Shown: positions 12,302 to 21,034 of the stretch, piece after piece
Layout of the letters: each line of letters starts with the position of its first letter
How positions within the stretch are numbered: the first letter of the stretch is position 1
From: Bacteroidota bacterium
GTDB taxonomy: Bacteria; Bacteroidota; Bacteroidia; Flavobacteriales; Weeksellaceae
NCBI GenBank assembly: GCA_023411265.1
Contig: JAEYOX010000098.1
Location: forward strand, 1-21,034
DNA: 21,034 bases
Direction: 5' to 3'
Translations under genes and position numbers: made by a program
Notes under the pieces: generated by a model
The model's database searches: none
Told to the model about the DNA's origin: nothing
The model's input: the letters and a program-made list of their open reading frames with translations, nothing else

Positions 12302-15300
12302 GTGAAAAAGAAAATCTCCCTATATCCTCTGTTTGCTGTTATACTTTTTTGTTTGGGTGTTACCCTTTCGTATGCGCAGCAAAACCCTGAAACCGAAGCA
12401 TCCGTACGACAGGAATATCAATTGCCCGATCCAACAGTATATGAAGGATTCTATGATATTCAAACAGGAATGTATTATGTTTACCCTAAAATAGGTGAAA
12501 TTGTAACAGGGCCGCCCTACGTGATGACGCCGCGGGAATATCAGGATTTTATGATGGCACAAGCGGCAAGGGATTATTATAAAGACAAGTCGGACAAATA
12601 CAGTCTGCTTTTTCGGAAAGATAAAGACGAAGCACGGAGACAAGGGCTGATTCCGGCAATGAGTATCCGGAACAAATTGTTTGAAAGTATTTTCGGAGGA
12701 AACAAAATTGAAATCATCCCGTCGGGTTTTGCATCATTTGACGTGGGCGGACTGTACCAGAAAATCGATAATCCACTTATTCTTCCTCAAAACAGAACCA
12801 GTTTTGCGTTTGATATTGACCAAAGGATTCAATTGGGACTTCTAGGGAAAGTAGGTGAAAATCTCCAGTTGAAAGCCAATTATGATACCCAAAGCGGATT
12901 TGCTTTTGAGAACAGAATGAATCTTGTTTGGCAGGCCAAAGGAACATGGAAAGATTTGCAAACAAAAGGTTTACATGATCCTTCTACCGGTGGTGAAGAT
13001 AAATTTATAAAAAGAGTCGAACTCGGGAACGTGAATATGCCTCTTTCTACCAGTCTTATTCGTGGATCAGAATCTCTTTTCGGTATAAAAACTGAGTTTC
13101 AAGCAGGAAAAACTTACGGAACACTCGTTTTTTCCCAGCAGCAGGGAGAGGCCAGAAACATCATGGTACAAGGTGGTGGGGTCATGAATACTTTTAAAAT
13201 TAATGCTATTGATTATGATGACAACCAGCATTACTTTCTGAACCACTATTTTCTGAATCAGTATGATAATGCACTTCTGAATTATCCGCAGATTAACTCC
13301 CGAGTCAGCATCAATAGAATTGAAGTTTGGGTACTGGATCAGGGAAACAGTAGCCTGTCTTTTCAAAAAAGTATTGTCGGAATCCGGGATTTGGGAGATG
13401 GTATTTCAGGTTATCCGGACAATTCGCAGAATAATCTTTACCAGTTAGTCAATGGTCTCGGGCCGGGTCTCAGAGATATTAATACTGCGTATAACACGAT
13501 CAACGGGCAAAGTTTTCCCAACGCCTCTGGTGTTCCTGAAACGTTCCAGGATGGAGAACATTTTATTTTTAACAGAAAAGCAAGAAAACTTTCGGAAAAC
13601 GAATTCAAATTTCATCCGCAACTCGGTTATATTTCTTTAAATCAGCGATTGAATGACAATCAACTTCTGTCGGTATCTTATTCTTATACAGTAAGTGGTT
13701 CTAATCAGGTGTACAAAGTAGGTGAATTTTCCGAAGAAAGCCCTGTGGTAATTACCAAAGTTCTGAAGCCCAATACCAATGTTAAAACCACTTCTCCGAT
13801 GTGGGATTTGATGATGAAGAATATTTATTCTTTAGAATCGATGCAGGTTAGTCCGGAGAATTTCATGCTGAATGTTTATTACCGTGATGCTCAGACAGGT
13901 GGTAAACTCAATTATCTGCCTAATACGCCTGTTCAGGATACGAATCTTTTGAAACTATTGAATTGGGACCGTTTGAATCTTCATAATGATGTGCAGTCTA
14001 ACAATGGTGTTTTGGGTGACGGAATTTTCGACTTTGTTCCCGAAATTACAATTCGTCCGGAAGAGGGCAAGCTCTTGTTTACCAAAGTTCAGCCATTTGG
14101 GAATTATATGGCAGGAGTCTTAGGAAGCAATGATCCACAGTATGTTTTTACAGATCTTTATACACAACAAAAGCAGGTAGCATCCCAAAGTAATCTTGCT
14201 TTACGCTATACCATGGAGGGCCGATATCAGGGATCGCAGGGACAGGGAATTTCGCTGGGTGCCATCAACGTTCCGCAAGGTTCTGTGAAGGTAACTGCTA
14301 ACGGTGTACAGCTTACGGAAGGGGTTGATTATACGGTAGATTATATGTTGGGACAGGTAACCATTATTAATGAACAGGTGAAACAGTCTGGCCAAGCTAT
14401 TAATATTTCTCTCGAAAATCAGCTCACTTTCAATACCCAGCAAAAAAGATTCCTGGGGTTAAATATTGAGCGAAGGGTGAGCGAGAATTTCCTTTTCGGG
14501 GGAACAGTGGTCAATTATTCTGAATCGCCACTCACCCAAAAAGTAAATTTCGGTCAGGAAGCGGTCAACAATACCATGTTCGGAGTCAATATGATGTACA
14601 ACAACCAGTTGCCGTTTTTAACCCGCTTTACGGATAAGATTCCTTTGGTAAATACTGAAGCCCCTTCCAATCTTAATTTTAAAATGGAAGCAGCCTACTT
14701 ACTTCCCGGGCTAAACAATGCTATTAATAACCAATCTTACATAGATGATTTTGAGCAGACTACTTCACGAATCTCATTAAAAGAACCCGCGGCTTGGGCT
14801 TTGGCCTCTAAGCCCGAACTGAATCAGAGTGATCCTGTTTTTGCAGGTGCAGGAACCAATGACGATGTGACTAACGGAAACGGAAGAGCACTTATTTCCT
14901 GGTATAATATAGATCCCAGATTTTGGGGAGTGGGAGGAAGTCCGCCGAATGGAATTAATGCAGATGCTGTTTCCAACCACACTTCCCGTAGAGTAGAGAT
15001 TCAGGAGCTGTATAACAGCCGCGATCTGGTGGCGGGAGAACAAATTTTCACCAATACGTTTGATATTGCTTATTTTCCGCAGGAAAGAGGGCCGTACAAT
15101 GTAAATCCAAATCCGGAAACTACGCAGCAACGCTGGGGCGGTCTTATGCGTCCTATTAATATTTCCAATTTTGTCAATTCCAATATAGAATATGTAGAGT
15201 TTTGGATGATGGATCCGTATGCTGACGGCAATACGCTGGGAGCCAATCCCCGTATGTTACTCCAACTAGGAAACGTTTCCGAAGATGTCTTGAAAGATGG

Positions 15301-18300
15301 ACTGATGCAGTATGAAAACGGAATGCCTACCCCTTCCACACCGGCAACAACTTCTAATTCCAACTGGGGAATTCAGCCAAAACAACCGCCTATTCTTTAT
15401 GCATTTTCTACCGAAGGAAACGACAGAATAGCTCAGGATCTTGGATACGACGGTCTGGATGGTGCAGGTGAAGCGGTGCGTTTCGGAACAAACTTTGTGA
15501 ATCCTGTGACCAATATTCCGGATCCTGCAGCAGACGATTTTGTATTTTATCTCTCGGATAAATTTACCGGGAGTCTGGCTTCTTCGGTTATGCAACGCTA
15601 CAAATATTTCCGGAATCCTGAAGGGAATTCCCAAAGCAATTCCATGGAAGTTGCCTCGCAAACTCCGGATGCGGAAGATGTGAACCGGGATTTCAATCTT
15701 GATCAAAGTGAATATTACAATCAATATGAAATCCGACTCGATCCAACAAGTCTGGCACTGGGAACCGATAATCATATTGCTGATGTGAAACGTGTACCTG
15801 TAACATTTGAAAACGGGAACAACAGTGAAGTGACGTGGTACCTCGTAAGGATACCAGTATCTGCCTACGTAAATACGGCCGGCGCGAATGATGCATCAGT
15901 ATTAAATAATGTGCGGTTTGCAAGATTACTATTAACAGGTTTTGATGAGGCTGCTACATTAAGATTCGGAACCTTCGATCTGGTTCGTTCCGACTGGAGA
16001 AAATACGGAAAAAATATCTCAAGTAATACGGTGCCACCATCGGGAGAAGGTATTGGCGAACCTGCCGATCAGAACAGGAATTTTGAAGTAGGAAGTGTAA
16101 ATCTTGAAGAAAACGGACTGAATCAGCCGCCTTATGTCTTGCCTCCGGGAATTGACAGGCAGGTACTCAGTGGAAATGCAGGCGCCCAAAGACAGAACGA
16201 AGCCTCACTATTACTAAGAGCAAAAGGCCTGAAAGATGAAGCCCGGGGTGTTTTTAAAAACACAACACTTGATATGAGAAGATTCCGCAAGTTGAAGCTT
16301 TTTGTTCATGCGCAATCAGAAAATCTCCGAGATGAAGGTCAAATTGATCCGGATACCAAATTCTTTATCCGTTTGGGAAGTGATGCGACAGACAATTATT
16401 ATGAATATGAAGCTGCACTAAAATACACGCCCAAAAATGCGGTTTCTCCTATGGACATCTGGCCGTTCGAAAACGAAGTGGATTTGGAAGTGCAATATTT
16501 TGTAGATGCGAAGATTCAGAGAGACAAGTCGGGTGCGCAGATTATGGATCGATACCCATACGCCGCCTTCGGAGATGAATTTAAGAAAATTTATGTAAAA
16601 GGAAGACCATCGCTGGGAGACGTTACTACCATTATGCTAGGGGTCAGAAATTCCAGCGGGCCGGCAGGTATTGCTAAAGATATTACTCTTTGGGTTAATG
16701 AAATCCGTTTAGCAGATATTGAAAATGAAGGAGGTTATGCAGGAAATGCAAGTCTCAGCTTTAATTTGGCAGATCTTGCCCTGATTAATACCAATGCTGC
16801 TTATTCTACTGTAGGTTTTGGAAATATAGATTCTAGACCTGCCGAAAGAGCTCAAACCACACAATCGGCATTTAATATTAATGCTTCTGTGAACGCAGAT
16901 AAGTTCCTTCCTGAAAAAACAGGCATTAAAATTCCAGTGAATCTTTCTTATTCGCAAACCACTGAAGATCCGAAGTACAATCCGCTGGATACAGATGTGG
17001 AATTCGATGAAGCGCCAAATAAAGAAATGCTGAAAGAAGTTGCCAGAACGTACACTCAACAAAGAAGTATTGGTGTGGTGAATATGCACAAAGAAAGAGT
17101 AAAACCAGACAGCAAACCCAGGTTTTATGATGTGGAAAACCTCTCGGTTACCATGGTGTATAATGATGATTACTTCCGGGATATTTATACCAAGCGCAAT
17201 TACAGACAGTATTTGAGAGGTAATATTGATTATAATTTCAGTTTCAAACCATGGGTCATCCGTCCGTTCCAAAAAATGATCAGCGATACTGCAAAATCTG
17301 CAAAGTACCTGAAGTGGATCAAGGAATTTAACCTGAATCCCGTTCCTACAAGACTTTCTTTCAGGACAGAAATAGACAGAAATTATAATGAACTTCAGTT
17401 TCGTAACATAGATGCCATCCTGAATGGAAATTTAGGGAACGATTTTGATGTGATCCGAAACCGGAATTTCTTCTTCGGATGGCAATACGGTATTGGATTT
17501 AACTTTACCAGATCACTGAAACTGGAAGTGAATTCTGCCATGCGTACCCTAAATGACCACTTGGATGTGAACCGGATGAATACCCGTTCTATTTTTGATA
17601 ATACTTTCCGGGCAGGAAGGCCGGTGTTGTATAACCACCGAATTCAGGCGAATTATAGACTGCCGTTCGAGCATCTGCCGTATCTCGATTTTATTAATGC
17701 GGAAATCGGTTACGGAATGACATACAATTGGAATGCACGCTCTACCGCAATGCTCACCAGTCCGGAAGGAAGTTTGGGATCAGTAGGACAAAACACCAAC
17801 AGTATCGTTGCCACAGGTACCGTGGATTTTCCTAAACTTTTTGAAAAAATGAAATATTTCCAGAATATCAACACGAAAATGCAGAAAAGGAAGCGGGAAA
17901 TAGATTCCTTGAACACCGTGTATACTGCTGCCTGGGAAAAGAAGAGATTCCGCTACAAAGATTATAAGTTTAAAAATAAACTCAGCATAGGCCAAAGTAT
18001 TGCGTATGCACTCACATCCATTAAGCAACTCGACCTGAATTATACTGAAAATAATGGTACTGTACTTCCCGGATTATTGTCTGCACCCAACTGGTATGGC
18101 TACGGACAAACATTGGGCGGACCAACTCCAGGTTTCTTATTGGGGTCACAGTCAGACATTCGCCGTATTGCATTGGAAAATGGTTGGATTAGTACCTCCA
18201 GTCTCATGACGGATCCTTATGTGCAACTCCAAAATAGAAATTTAACGGCTAATCTTCAGGTAATGCCCCTGAATGACCTTAGGATTGATTTCAACGTCTT

Positions 18301-19339
18301 GCACAATTATACCCGAAATTATTCGCAAGCTGGATTCAATGATCCACAAAATCTCTCGAGACCAAATCACGATTTTGCTTTCGGTACAGATATGGTGAGC
18401 TATTCCAATACCGCATGGTTGTTCAGTACAGCTTTTGGTGGCGCAGATGAACTTTACAGAAATATGATCAGTAATGCCAGAACTATTTCACAAAATTTGC
18501 CGGGAACTACAAATCCCGATGGCTTTACAGACGGTTATGGTTTAGGAAATGCGTATGTTTTGATACCGGCCTTTGAAGCTGCCGTAGAAGGTAAATCTCC
18601 GGATGGAATTCTGGGTGATGCCAAAAAATCTGGTTTCCCGCTTCCGAATTGGAGAGTTGTTTATTCGGGGTTGAAAAATATTCCTATCATTAATGCGTAT
18701 TTTTCTAAAATAGATATTTTGCACGGATATAATGCGACCAAAACGGTTTCAGGAATCCAATCCAGTATTGATTTTTATAATAATGTATCACGGGATATCA
18801 ATGGAAATTTTGTAAATCCTTATACATACTCCCAAGTAGGATATATAGAAGCATTTGCTCCTTTAATCGGAATTGATGTTACTTTACGGAATAATATTCA
18901 GGTTCGGGCGAATTATAACAGAGATCGGATGCTGATGTTAGGTTTGGTCAACCATACTTTAACGGAAGATGAAGGAACAGATTATGTAGTCGGATTAGGT
19001 TATATTATAAAAGACTTCCGCCTCGGAACTCGGAATATTCGAAGAAGAGCCGGAACCAGTAGGGTTTCAACTGATCTGAACATTCGAGGAGACATCAGAC
19101 TTCGGGATAATATCACCAGAATTTCCAATATTTTGCTGAATGATTCTCAGATTACTGGCGGACAAAGACTTTTGAGTATTGATCTTTCTGCAGATTATAA
19201 CGTTTCACAAAATCTGAACCTGAAACTTTTCTATCAGCAGATGATGACCAGATATAAAATATCAACCGCTTTCCCGCTCTCCACAGTACGTGCTGGCATT
19301 ACAGCCACATTTACTTTCGATAGCACAGGAAGCTTTTAA
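12302..19339 (+). CDS. sprA: Type IX secretion / gliding motility outer membrane protein SprA
   Basis: A 2345-residue protein, close to the about 2400 residues of F. johnsoniae SprA. SprA is the very large outer membrane beta-barrel that forms the T9SS translocon and is needed for surface export of gliding adhesins. The start is GTG at 12302, giving a signal peptide of about 25 residues (basic KKK, hydrophobic core, cleavage after SYA). The N-terminal SprA region shows YEGFYDIQTGMYYVYP and SGFASFDVGGLYQKIDNP. There are many amphipathic strands throughout, such as NLQLKANYDTQSGFAFENR and LRNNIQVRANYNRDRMLM. The end RAGITATFTFDSTGSF is a typical last barrel strand. The gene is intact, with no frameshift. 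It is 8 bp after ruvA and is followed by a modest terminator. Other T9SS genes are not in the window. Confidence 0.95.
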   Translation: MKKKISLYPLFAVILFCLGVTLSYAQQNPETEASVRQEYQLPDPTVYEGFYDIQTGMYYVYPKIGEIVTGPPYVMTPREYQDFMMAQAARDYYKDKSDKYSLLFRKDKDEARRQGLIPAMSIRNKLFESIFGGNKIEIIPSGFASFDVGGLYQKIDNPLILPQNRTSFAFDIDQRIQLGLLGKVGENLQLKANYDTQSGFAFENRMNLVWQAKGTWKDLQTKGLHDPSTGGEDKFIKRVELGNVNMPLSTSLIRGSESLFGIKTEFQAGKTYGTLVFSQQQGEARNIMVQGGGVMNTFKINAIDYDDNQHYFLNHYFLNQYDNALLNYPQINSRVSINRIEVWVLDQGNSSLSFQKSIVGIRDLGDGISGYPDNSQNNLYQLVNGLGPGLRDINTAYNTINGQSFPNASGVPETFQDGEHFIFNRKARKLSENEFKFHPQLGYISLNQRLNDNQLLSVSYSYTVSGSNQVYKVGEFSEESPVVITKVLKPNTNVKTTSPMWDLMMKNIYSLESMQVSPENFMLNVYYRDAQTGGKLNYLPNTPVQDTNLLKLLNWDRLNLHNDVQSNNGVLGDGIFDFVPEITIRPEEGKLLFTKVQPFGNYMAGVLGSNDPQYVFTDLYTQQKQVASQSNLALRYTMEGRYQGSQGQGISLGAINVPQGSVKVTANGVQLTEGVDYTVDYMLGQVTIINEQVKQSGQAINISLENQLTFNTQQKRFLGLNIERRVSENFLFGGTVVNYSESPLTQKVNFGQEAVNNTMFGVNMMYNNQLPFLTRFTDKIPLVNTEAPSNLNFKMEAAYLLPGLNNAINNQSYIDDFEQTTSRISLKEPAAWALASKPELNQSDPVFAGAGTNDDVTNGNGRALISWYNIDPRFWGVGGSPPNGINADAVSNHTSRRVEIQELYNSRDLVAGEQIFTNTFDIAYFPQERGPYNVNPNPETTQQRWGGLMRPINISNFVNSNIEYVEFWMMDPYADGNTLGANPRMLLQLGNVSEDVLKDGLMQYENGMPTPSTPATTSNSNWGIQPKQPPILYAFSTEGNDRIAQDLGYDGLDGAGEAVRFGTNFVNPVTNIPDPAADDFVFYLSDKFTGSLASSVMQRYKYFRNPEGNSQSNSMEVASQTPDAEDVNRDFNLDQSEYYNQYEIRLDPTSLALGTDNHIADVKRVPVTFENGNNSEVTWYLVRIPVSAYVNTAGANDASVLNNVRFARLLLTGFDEAATLRFGTFDLVRSDWRKYGKNISSNTVPPSGEGIGEPADQNRNFEVGSVNLEENGLNQPPYVLPPGIDRQVLSGNAGAQRQNEASLLLRAKGLKDEARGVFKNTTLDMRRFRKLKLFVHAQSENLRDEGQIDPDTKFFIRLGSDATDNYYEYEAALKYTPKNAVSPMDIWPFENEVDLEVQYFVDAKIQRDKSGAQIMDRYPYAAFGDEFKKIYVKGRPSLGDVTTIMLGVRNSSGPAGIAKDITLWVNEIRLADIENEGGYAGNASLSFNLADLALINTNAAYSTVGFGNIDSRPAERAQTTQSAFNINASVNADKFLPEKTGIKIPVNLSYSQTTEDPKYNPLDTDVEFDEAPNKEMLKEVARTYTQQRSIGVVNMHKERVKPDSKPRFYDVENLSVTMVYNDDYFRDIYTKRNYRQYLRGNIDYNFSFKPWVIRPFQKMISDTAKSAKYLKWIKEFNLNPVPTRLSFRTEIDRNYNELQFRNIDAILNGNLGNDFDVIRNRNFFFGWQYGIGFNFTRSLKLEVNSAMRTLNDHLDVNRMNTRSIFDNTFRAGRPVLYNHRIQANYRLPFEHLPYLDFINAEIGYGMTYNWNARSTAMLTSPEGSLGSVGQNTNSIVATGTVDFPKLFEKMKYFQNINTKMQKRKREIDSLNTVYTAAWEKKRFRYKDYKFKNKLSIGQSIAYALTSIKQLDLNYTENNGTVLPGLLSAPNWYGYGQTLGGPTPGFLLGSQSDIRRIALENGWISTSSLMTDPYVQLQNRNLTANLQVMPLNDLRIDFNVLHNYTRNYSQAGFNDPQNLSRPNHDFAFGTDMVSYSNTAWLFSTAFGGADELYRNMISNARTISQNLPGTTNPDGFTDGYGLGNAYVLIPAFEAAVEGKSPDGILGDAKKSGFPLPNWRVVYSGLKNIPIINAYFSKIDILHGYNATKTVSGIQSSIDFYNNVSRDINGNFVNPYTYSQVGYIEAFAPLIGIDVTLRNNIQVRANYNRDRMLMLGLVNHTLTEDEGTDYVVGLGYIIKDFRLGTRNIRRRAGTSRVSTDLNIRGDIRLRDNITRISNILLNDSQITGGQRLLSIDLSADYNVSQNLNLKLFYQQMMTRYKISTAFPLSTVRAGITATFTFDSTGSF

Positions 19340-19346
19340 GAAATTT

Positions 19347-19380
19347 AAGTCGTCTTATATAGGTAGGGCGACTTTCTTTA
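19347..19380 (+). terminator. Probable terminator after sprA
   Basis: AAGTCGTC (19347-19354) pairs with GGCGACTT (19367-19374), 8 bp with one G-T pair. A short T-rich tail (TCTTTAT) follows. It is weaker than the other terminators here. Confidence 0.6.
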
Positions 19381-19403
19381 TATCATTTCAACGCTTTATT
19401 TTT

Positions 19404-19434
19404 TTTGCCGATAACAAATTGTTTAGTAATTTTG
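19404..19434 (+). promoter_or_regulatory. Promoter for gcvH
   Basis: TTTG (19404-19407) and TAATTTTG (19427-19434) are separated by 19 bp, a full match to the Bacteroidetes consensus, with the ATG 17 bp further on. It fixes 19452 as the start codon. Confidence 0.8.
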
Positions 19435-19451
19435 GACAAATATTAAAAAAG

Positions 19452-19829
19452 ATGAATACACCTACAGAACTAAAGTACACCAAAGATCATGAATGGATCA
19501 GAATTGAAGGAAATGTTGCCGTTATCGGAATCACAGATTTCGCACAGGGAGAGTTGGGCGATATTGTTTTTGTGGATGTAGATACTGTAGATGAAGAACT
19601 GAATGCCGGCGATGTATTCGGTAGTGTTGAAGCCGTGAAAACCGTTTCAGATCTTTACCTCCCTTTATCCGGTACCGTAGTGGAGTTTAATGAAGAATTG
19701 GAAGATCAGCCGGAACTTCTTAATACCGACCCATACGGAAAAGGTTGGATTATAAAACTTCAAATTGCCGATGAATCCCAACAGTCCGAATTACTGACAG
19801 CAGAAGAATATCAGGCCACACTTGGATAA
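19452..19829 (+). CDS. gcvH: Glycine cleavage system H protein
   Basis: A 125-residue protein of normal H-protein length when started at ATG 19452. In-frame starts further upstream, such as 19290, would lie inside sprA and ahead of the promoter. The lipoyl-bearing lysine is Lys63 in GSVEAVKTVSDLY. The surrounding beta-sandwich is typical: YTKDHEWIRIEGNVAVIGITDFAQGELGDIVFV and PYGKGWIIKLQI. The lipoylated H protein shuttles the aminomethyl group between the P, T and L proteins in glycine oxidation. Neither gcvP nor gcvT is nearby, as is common in flavobacteria. The 3' end overlaps the VanZ-like gene by 8 bp. Confidence 0.97.
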   Translation: MNTPTELKYTKDHEWIRIEGNVAVIGITDFAQGELGDIVFVDVDTVDEELNAGDVFGSVEAVKTVSDLYLPLSGTVVEFNEELEDQPELLNTDPYGKGWIIKLQIADESQQSELLTAEEYQATLG

Positions 19830-20202
19830 TTTTTCCAAAATATTTATAAGAGTTTTGCCCATTTACTGGGCATTTCTCACTTTTATGCTTTTGCGCCCAG
19901 GTGTAAAAGTAGATCCCATTTTTCTTTTTCAAGGTGTAGATAAAATGGTGCACTTTGGAATATTCGCGGTTTTAGGCTTTTGTTTTAAGGCTGCGCTGCC
20001 ACGTTTCCGGTTTTCTTTCTCTTTCCTCATTCTTCTGGTTTACGCCTTGCTTACTGAAGTTTTTCAGGGAATAATGAAAAACGGTAGAACCTTTGAGGCT
20101 TTAGATATCGTTGCAGATATTGCTGGGATTATAACAGGAATTTTCATTTATAAGAAAATGACGAGAACAACACATTATAATAATAATTCCGAAAAGTATT
20201 AA
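19822..20202 (+). CDS. VanZ-like membrane protein
   Basis: A 126-residue protein with four hydrophobic segments at about 7-24, 41-59, 65-83 and 93-112. It carries the VanZ-like signatures: VDKMVHFGIF (Asp40, His44), LLTEVFQG (Glu79, Gln82), and GRTFEALDIVADIAG (Arg89, Asp95, Asp99). The biochemical function of the family is not established, though VanZ gives low-level teicoplanin resistance in enterococci. The start is TTG at 19822, overlapping the gcvH stop codon region. The first in-frame ATG (codon 22) would remove the first membrane segment, so TTG is preferred. A gcvH-VanZ pair downstream of sprA is a known flavobacterial arrangement as I recall it. Confidence 0.83.
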   Translation: MDNFSKIFIRVLPIYWAFLTFMLLRPGVKVDPIFLFQGVDKMVHFGIFAVLGFCFKAALPRFRFSFSFLILLVYALLTEVFQGIMKNGRTFEALDIVADIAGIITGIFIYKKMTRTTHYNNNSEKY

Positions 20203-20505
20203 AATCGTTCTCCCCTGCCTATTTGTGAAGTTGATCGTTAGATGTTTTAAGATTGTTTAGGATGCATAATAATCATCTCAACGGAATATTGTTCAGCATC
20301 GGAACTGAAATTATTACGTTAAACGCTTGAGTTCGGCAAAAGTTATGGATTCGAAAGTTCCTTGCAAATAAAATCTTTCACCCCTATTTGGAAGAATTGT
20401 AATACATAATGATTCTTGTGGAAAACTAACGATTATTTATAACCTATTTTAAATCAGGAAGTAAAGAGTTGCGTTATCCACATTTGATTATATTATGAAT
20501 AAAGA
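20203..20505. other. Non-coding AT-rich stretch with two DnaA-box-like sites
   Basis: No convincing gene is seen. TTATCCACA (20474-20482) is a perfect DnaA box. TGTGGAAAA (20417-20425) is TTTTCCACA on the other strand, fitting the relaxed TTWTNCACA form. The two face each other about 50 bp apart in AT-rich DNA. No other boxes were found by eye. Confidence 0.35.
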
Positions 20506-20538
20506 TTTGTTTTATAAAGAGAACTTGTTCTATCTTTG
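20506..20538 (+). promoter_or_regulatory. rRNA operon promoter P1
   Basis: TTTG (20506-20509) and TATCTTTG (20531-20538) with 21 bp spacing. First of three tandem promoters before the 16S gene. Confidence 0.75.
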
Positions 20539-20604
20539 CAGTCACTTTAGAGTGGAGCAGAAGTTGATTAAATATAACGCCAAATAAAAAATTATATAAT
20601 TAAA

Positions 20605-20635
20605 TTTGGAGGTTTAAAAATTAATCGTATCTTTG
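20605..20635 (+). promoter_or_regulatory. rRNA operon promoter P2
   Basis: TTTG (20605-20608) and TATCTTTG (20628-20635) with 19 bp spacing, followed by CAATCCC. Its -7 octamer is identical to that of P1, 97 bp upstream. Confidence 0.82.
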
Positions 20636-20740
20636 CAATCCCAAAACGAGAGAATGTTTAGGGGAGCGCAGGAGAGATTTGAGGATTAGGGTGTATTTGA
20701 GAGGGGTTAGAAAAATATTTTTAATTTATTTTCAAAAACA

Positions 20741-20772
20741 TTTGGTCAGTTCAAAAATAGTTTATACTTTTG
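20741..20772 (+). promoter_or_regulatory. rRNA operon promoter P3
   Basis: TTTG (20741-20744) and TACTTTTG (20765-20772) with 20 bp spacing and an AT-rich upstream tract. It is the nearest to 16S, with an expected start near 20779. Confidence 0.82.
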
Positions 20773-20781
20773 CACTCGCAA

Positions 20782-20813
20782 ATCGGGATTAACGACAGAT
20801 ATTAAATCCTGAT
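20782..20813 (+). other. Hairpin at the start of the rRNA leader
   Basis: ATCGGGATT (20782-20790) pairs with AATCCTGAT (20805-20813), 9 bp with one G-T pair and a 14-nt loop. It lies right after the expected P3 start. There is no T-run, so it is not a terminator; it may protect or help process the pre-rRNA. Confidence 0.5.
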
Positions 20814-20830
20814 GTAAGCGAAGAGAGAAG

Positions 20831-20845
20831 AGATCTTTGAAATAC
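20831..20845 (+). promoter_or_regulatory. boxA-like antitermination site in the rRNA leader
   Basis: AGATCTTTGAAATAC resembles boxA (TGCTCTTTA in E. coli) and sits about 85 bp before 16S, where Bacteroidetes rRNA leaders carry a CTTTGA motif. Assigned by resemblance only. Confidence 0.45.
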
Positions 20846-20916
20846 AAATAACAACCAAGTAAGGAAAAAAAAACCAAAGCGAAGTCAAAAACTTTGAGTC
20901 TTAGTCAAACAAACAT

Positions 20917-21034
<118 letters not shown>

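Noticed and set aside
19290..19451. Longer N-terminus for the H protein starting within sprA
   Set aside because: It would overlap the sprA 3' end, the terminator and a full-consensus promoter. The H protein has its normal length from 19452.

Overview
The window looks like chromosomal DNA of a flavobacterium in the Chryseobacterium lineage (Weeksellaceae). The evidence is the start of a 16S rRNA gene at the right edge with a Chryseobacterium-type 5' end, many promoters of the Bacteroidetes type (TTTG, about 19-21 bp, TAnnTTTG), a complete gene for the gliding/type IX secretion protein SprA, and few Shine-Dalgarno sites. All recognisable protein genes lie on the + strand.

Layout. Positions 1-124 hold the 3' end of a WbqC-family gene, followed by a secreted subtilisin-type protease (134-1822) and a terminator. 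Next come two lipoproteins, a lipocalin-like one and an OmpA/glycine-zipper one (1958-3145), and another terminator. Positions 3251-6822 are a tight four-gene block: UbiA-type prenyltransferase, DprE1-like FAD oxidase, DprE2-like SDR and HAD phosphatase. Together these match the complete route from phosphoribosyl pyrophosphate to polyprenyl-phosphoryl-D-arabinose known from mycobacteria. A cysteine desulfurase (6849-8009) and a thioredoxin (8078-8395) follow.

Positions 8450-9330 are the most irregular part. A strong promoter leads into two intact tRNA-Asp(GTC) genes and one chimeric tRNA-Asp fragment. These lie in a 150-bp direct duplication carrying a TCTCGTC/GACGAGA hairpin. The second tRNA and its terminator are followed at once by a small GIY-YIG nuclease gene. 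Its 3' flank carries a tRNA T-arm-like fragment joined to the same hairpin stem. This looks like a tRNA-linked, possibly mobile nuclease/repeat unit.

Positions 9400-11597 hold a Fur-family regulator overlapping an OstA/LptA-like LPS-transport gene. Positions 11709-19339 hold ruvA and the 7-kb sprA. gcvH and a VanZ-like membrane protein follow, overlapping each other. From 20203 to 20916 there is no protein gene. That stretch contains two DnaA-box-like sites, three tandem rRNA promoters, a leader hairpin and a boxA-like site, and leads into the 16S gene.

The genes are mostly envelope and secretion functions (protease, lipoproteins, arabinose donor synthesis, LPS transport, SprA) mixed with housekeeping genes. 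The two points most worth following up are the gram-negative arabinose-donor pathway, whose DprE1 lacks the cysteine targeted by benzothiazinones, and the tRNA-Asp/GIY-YIG repeat locus. All functional calls rest on recognition of motifs and families by reading; no database search was run.
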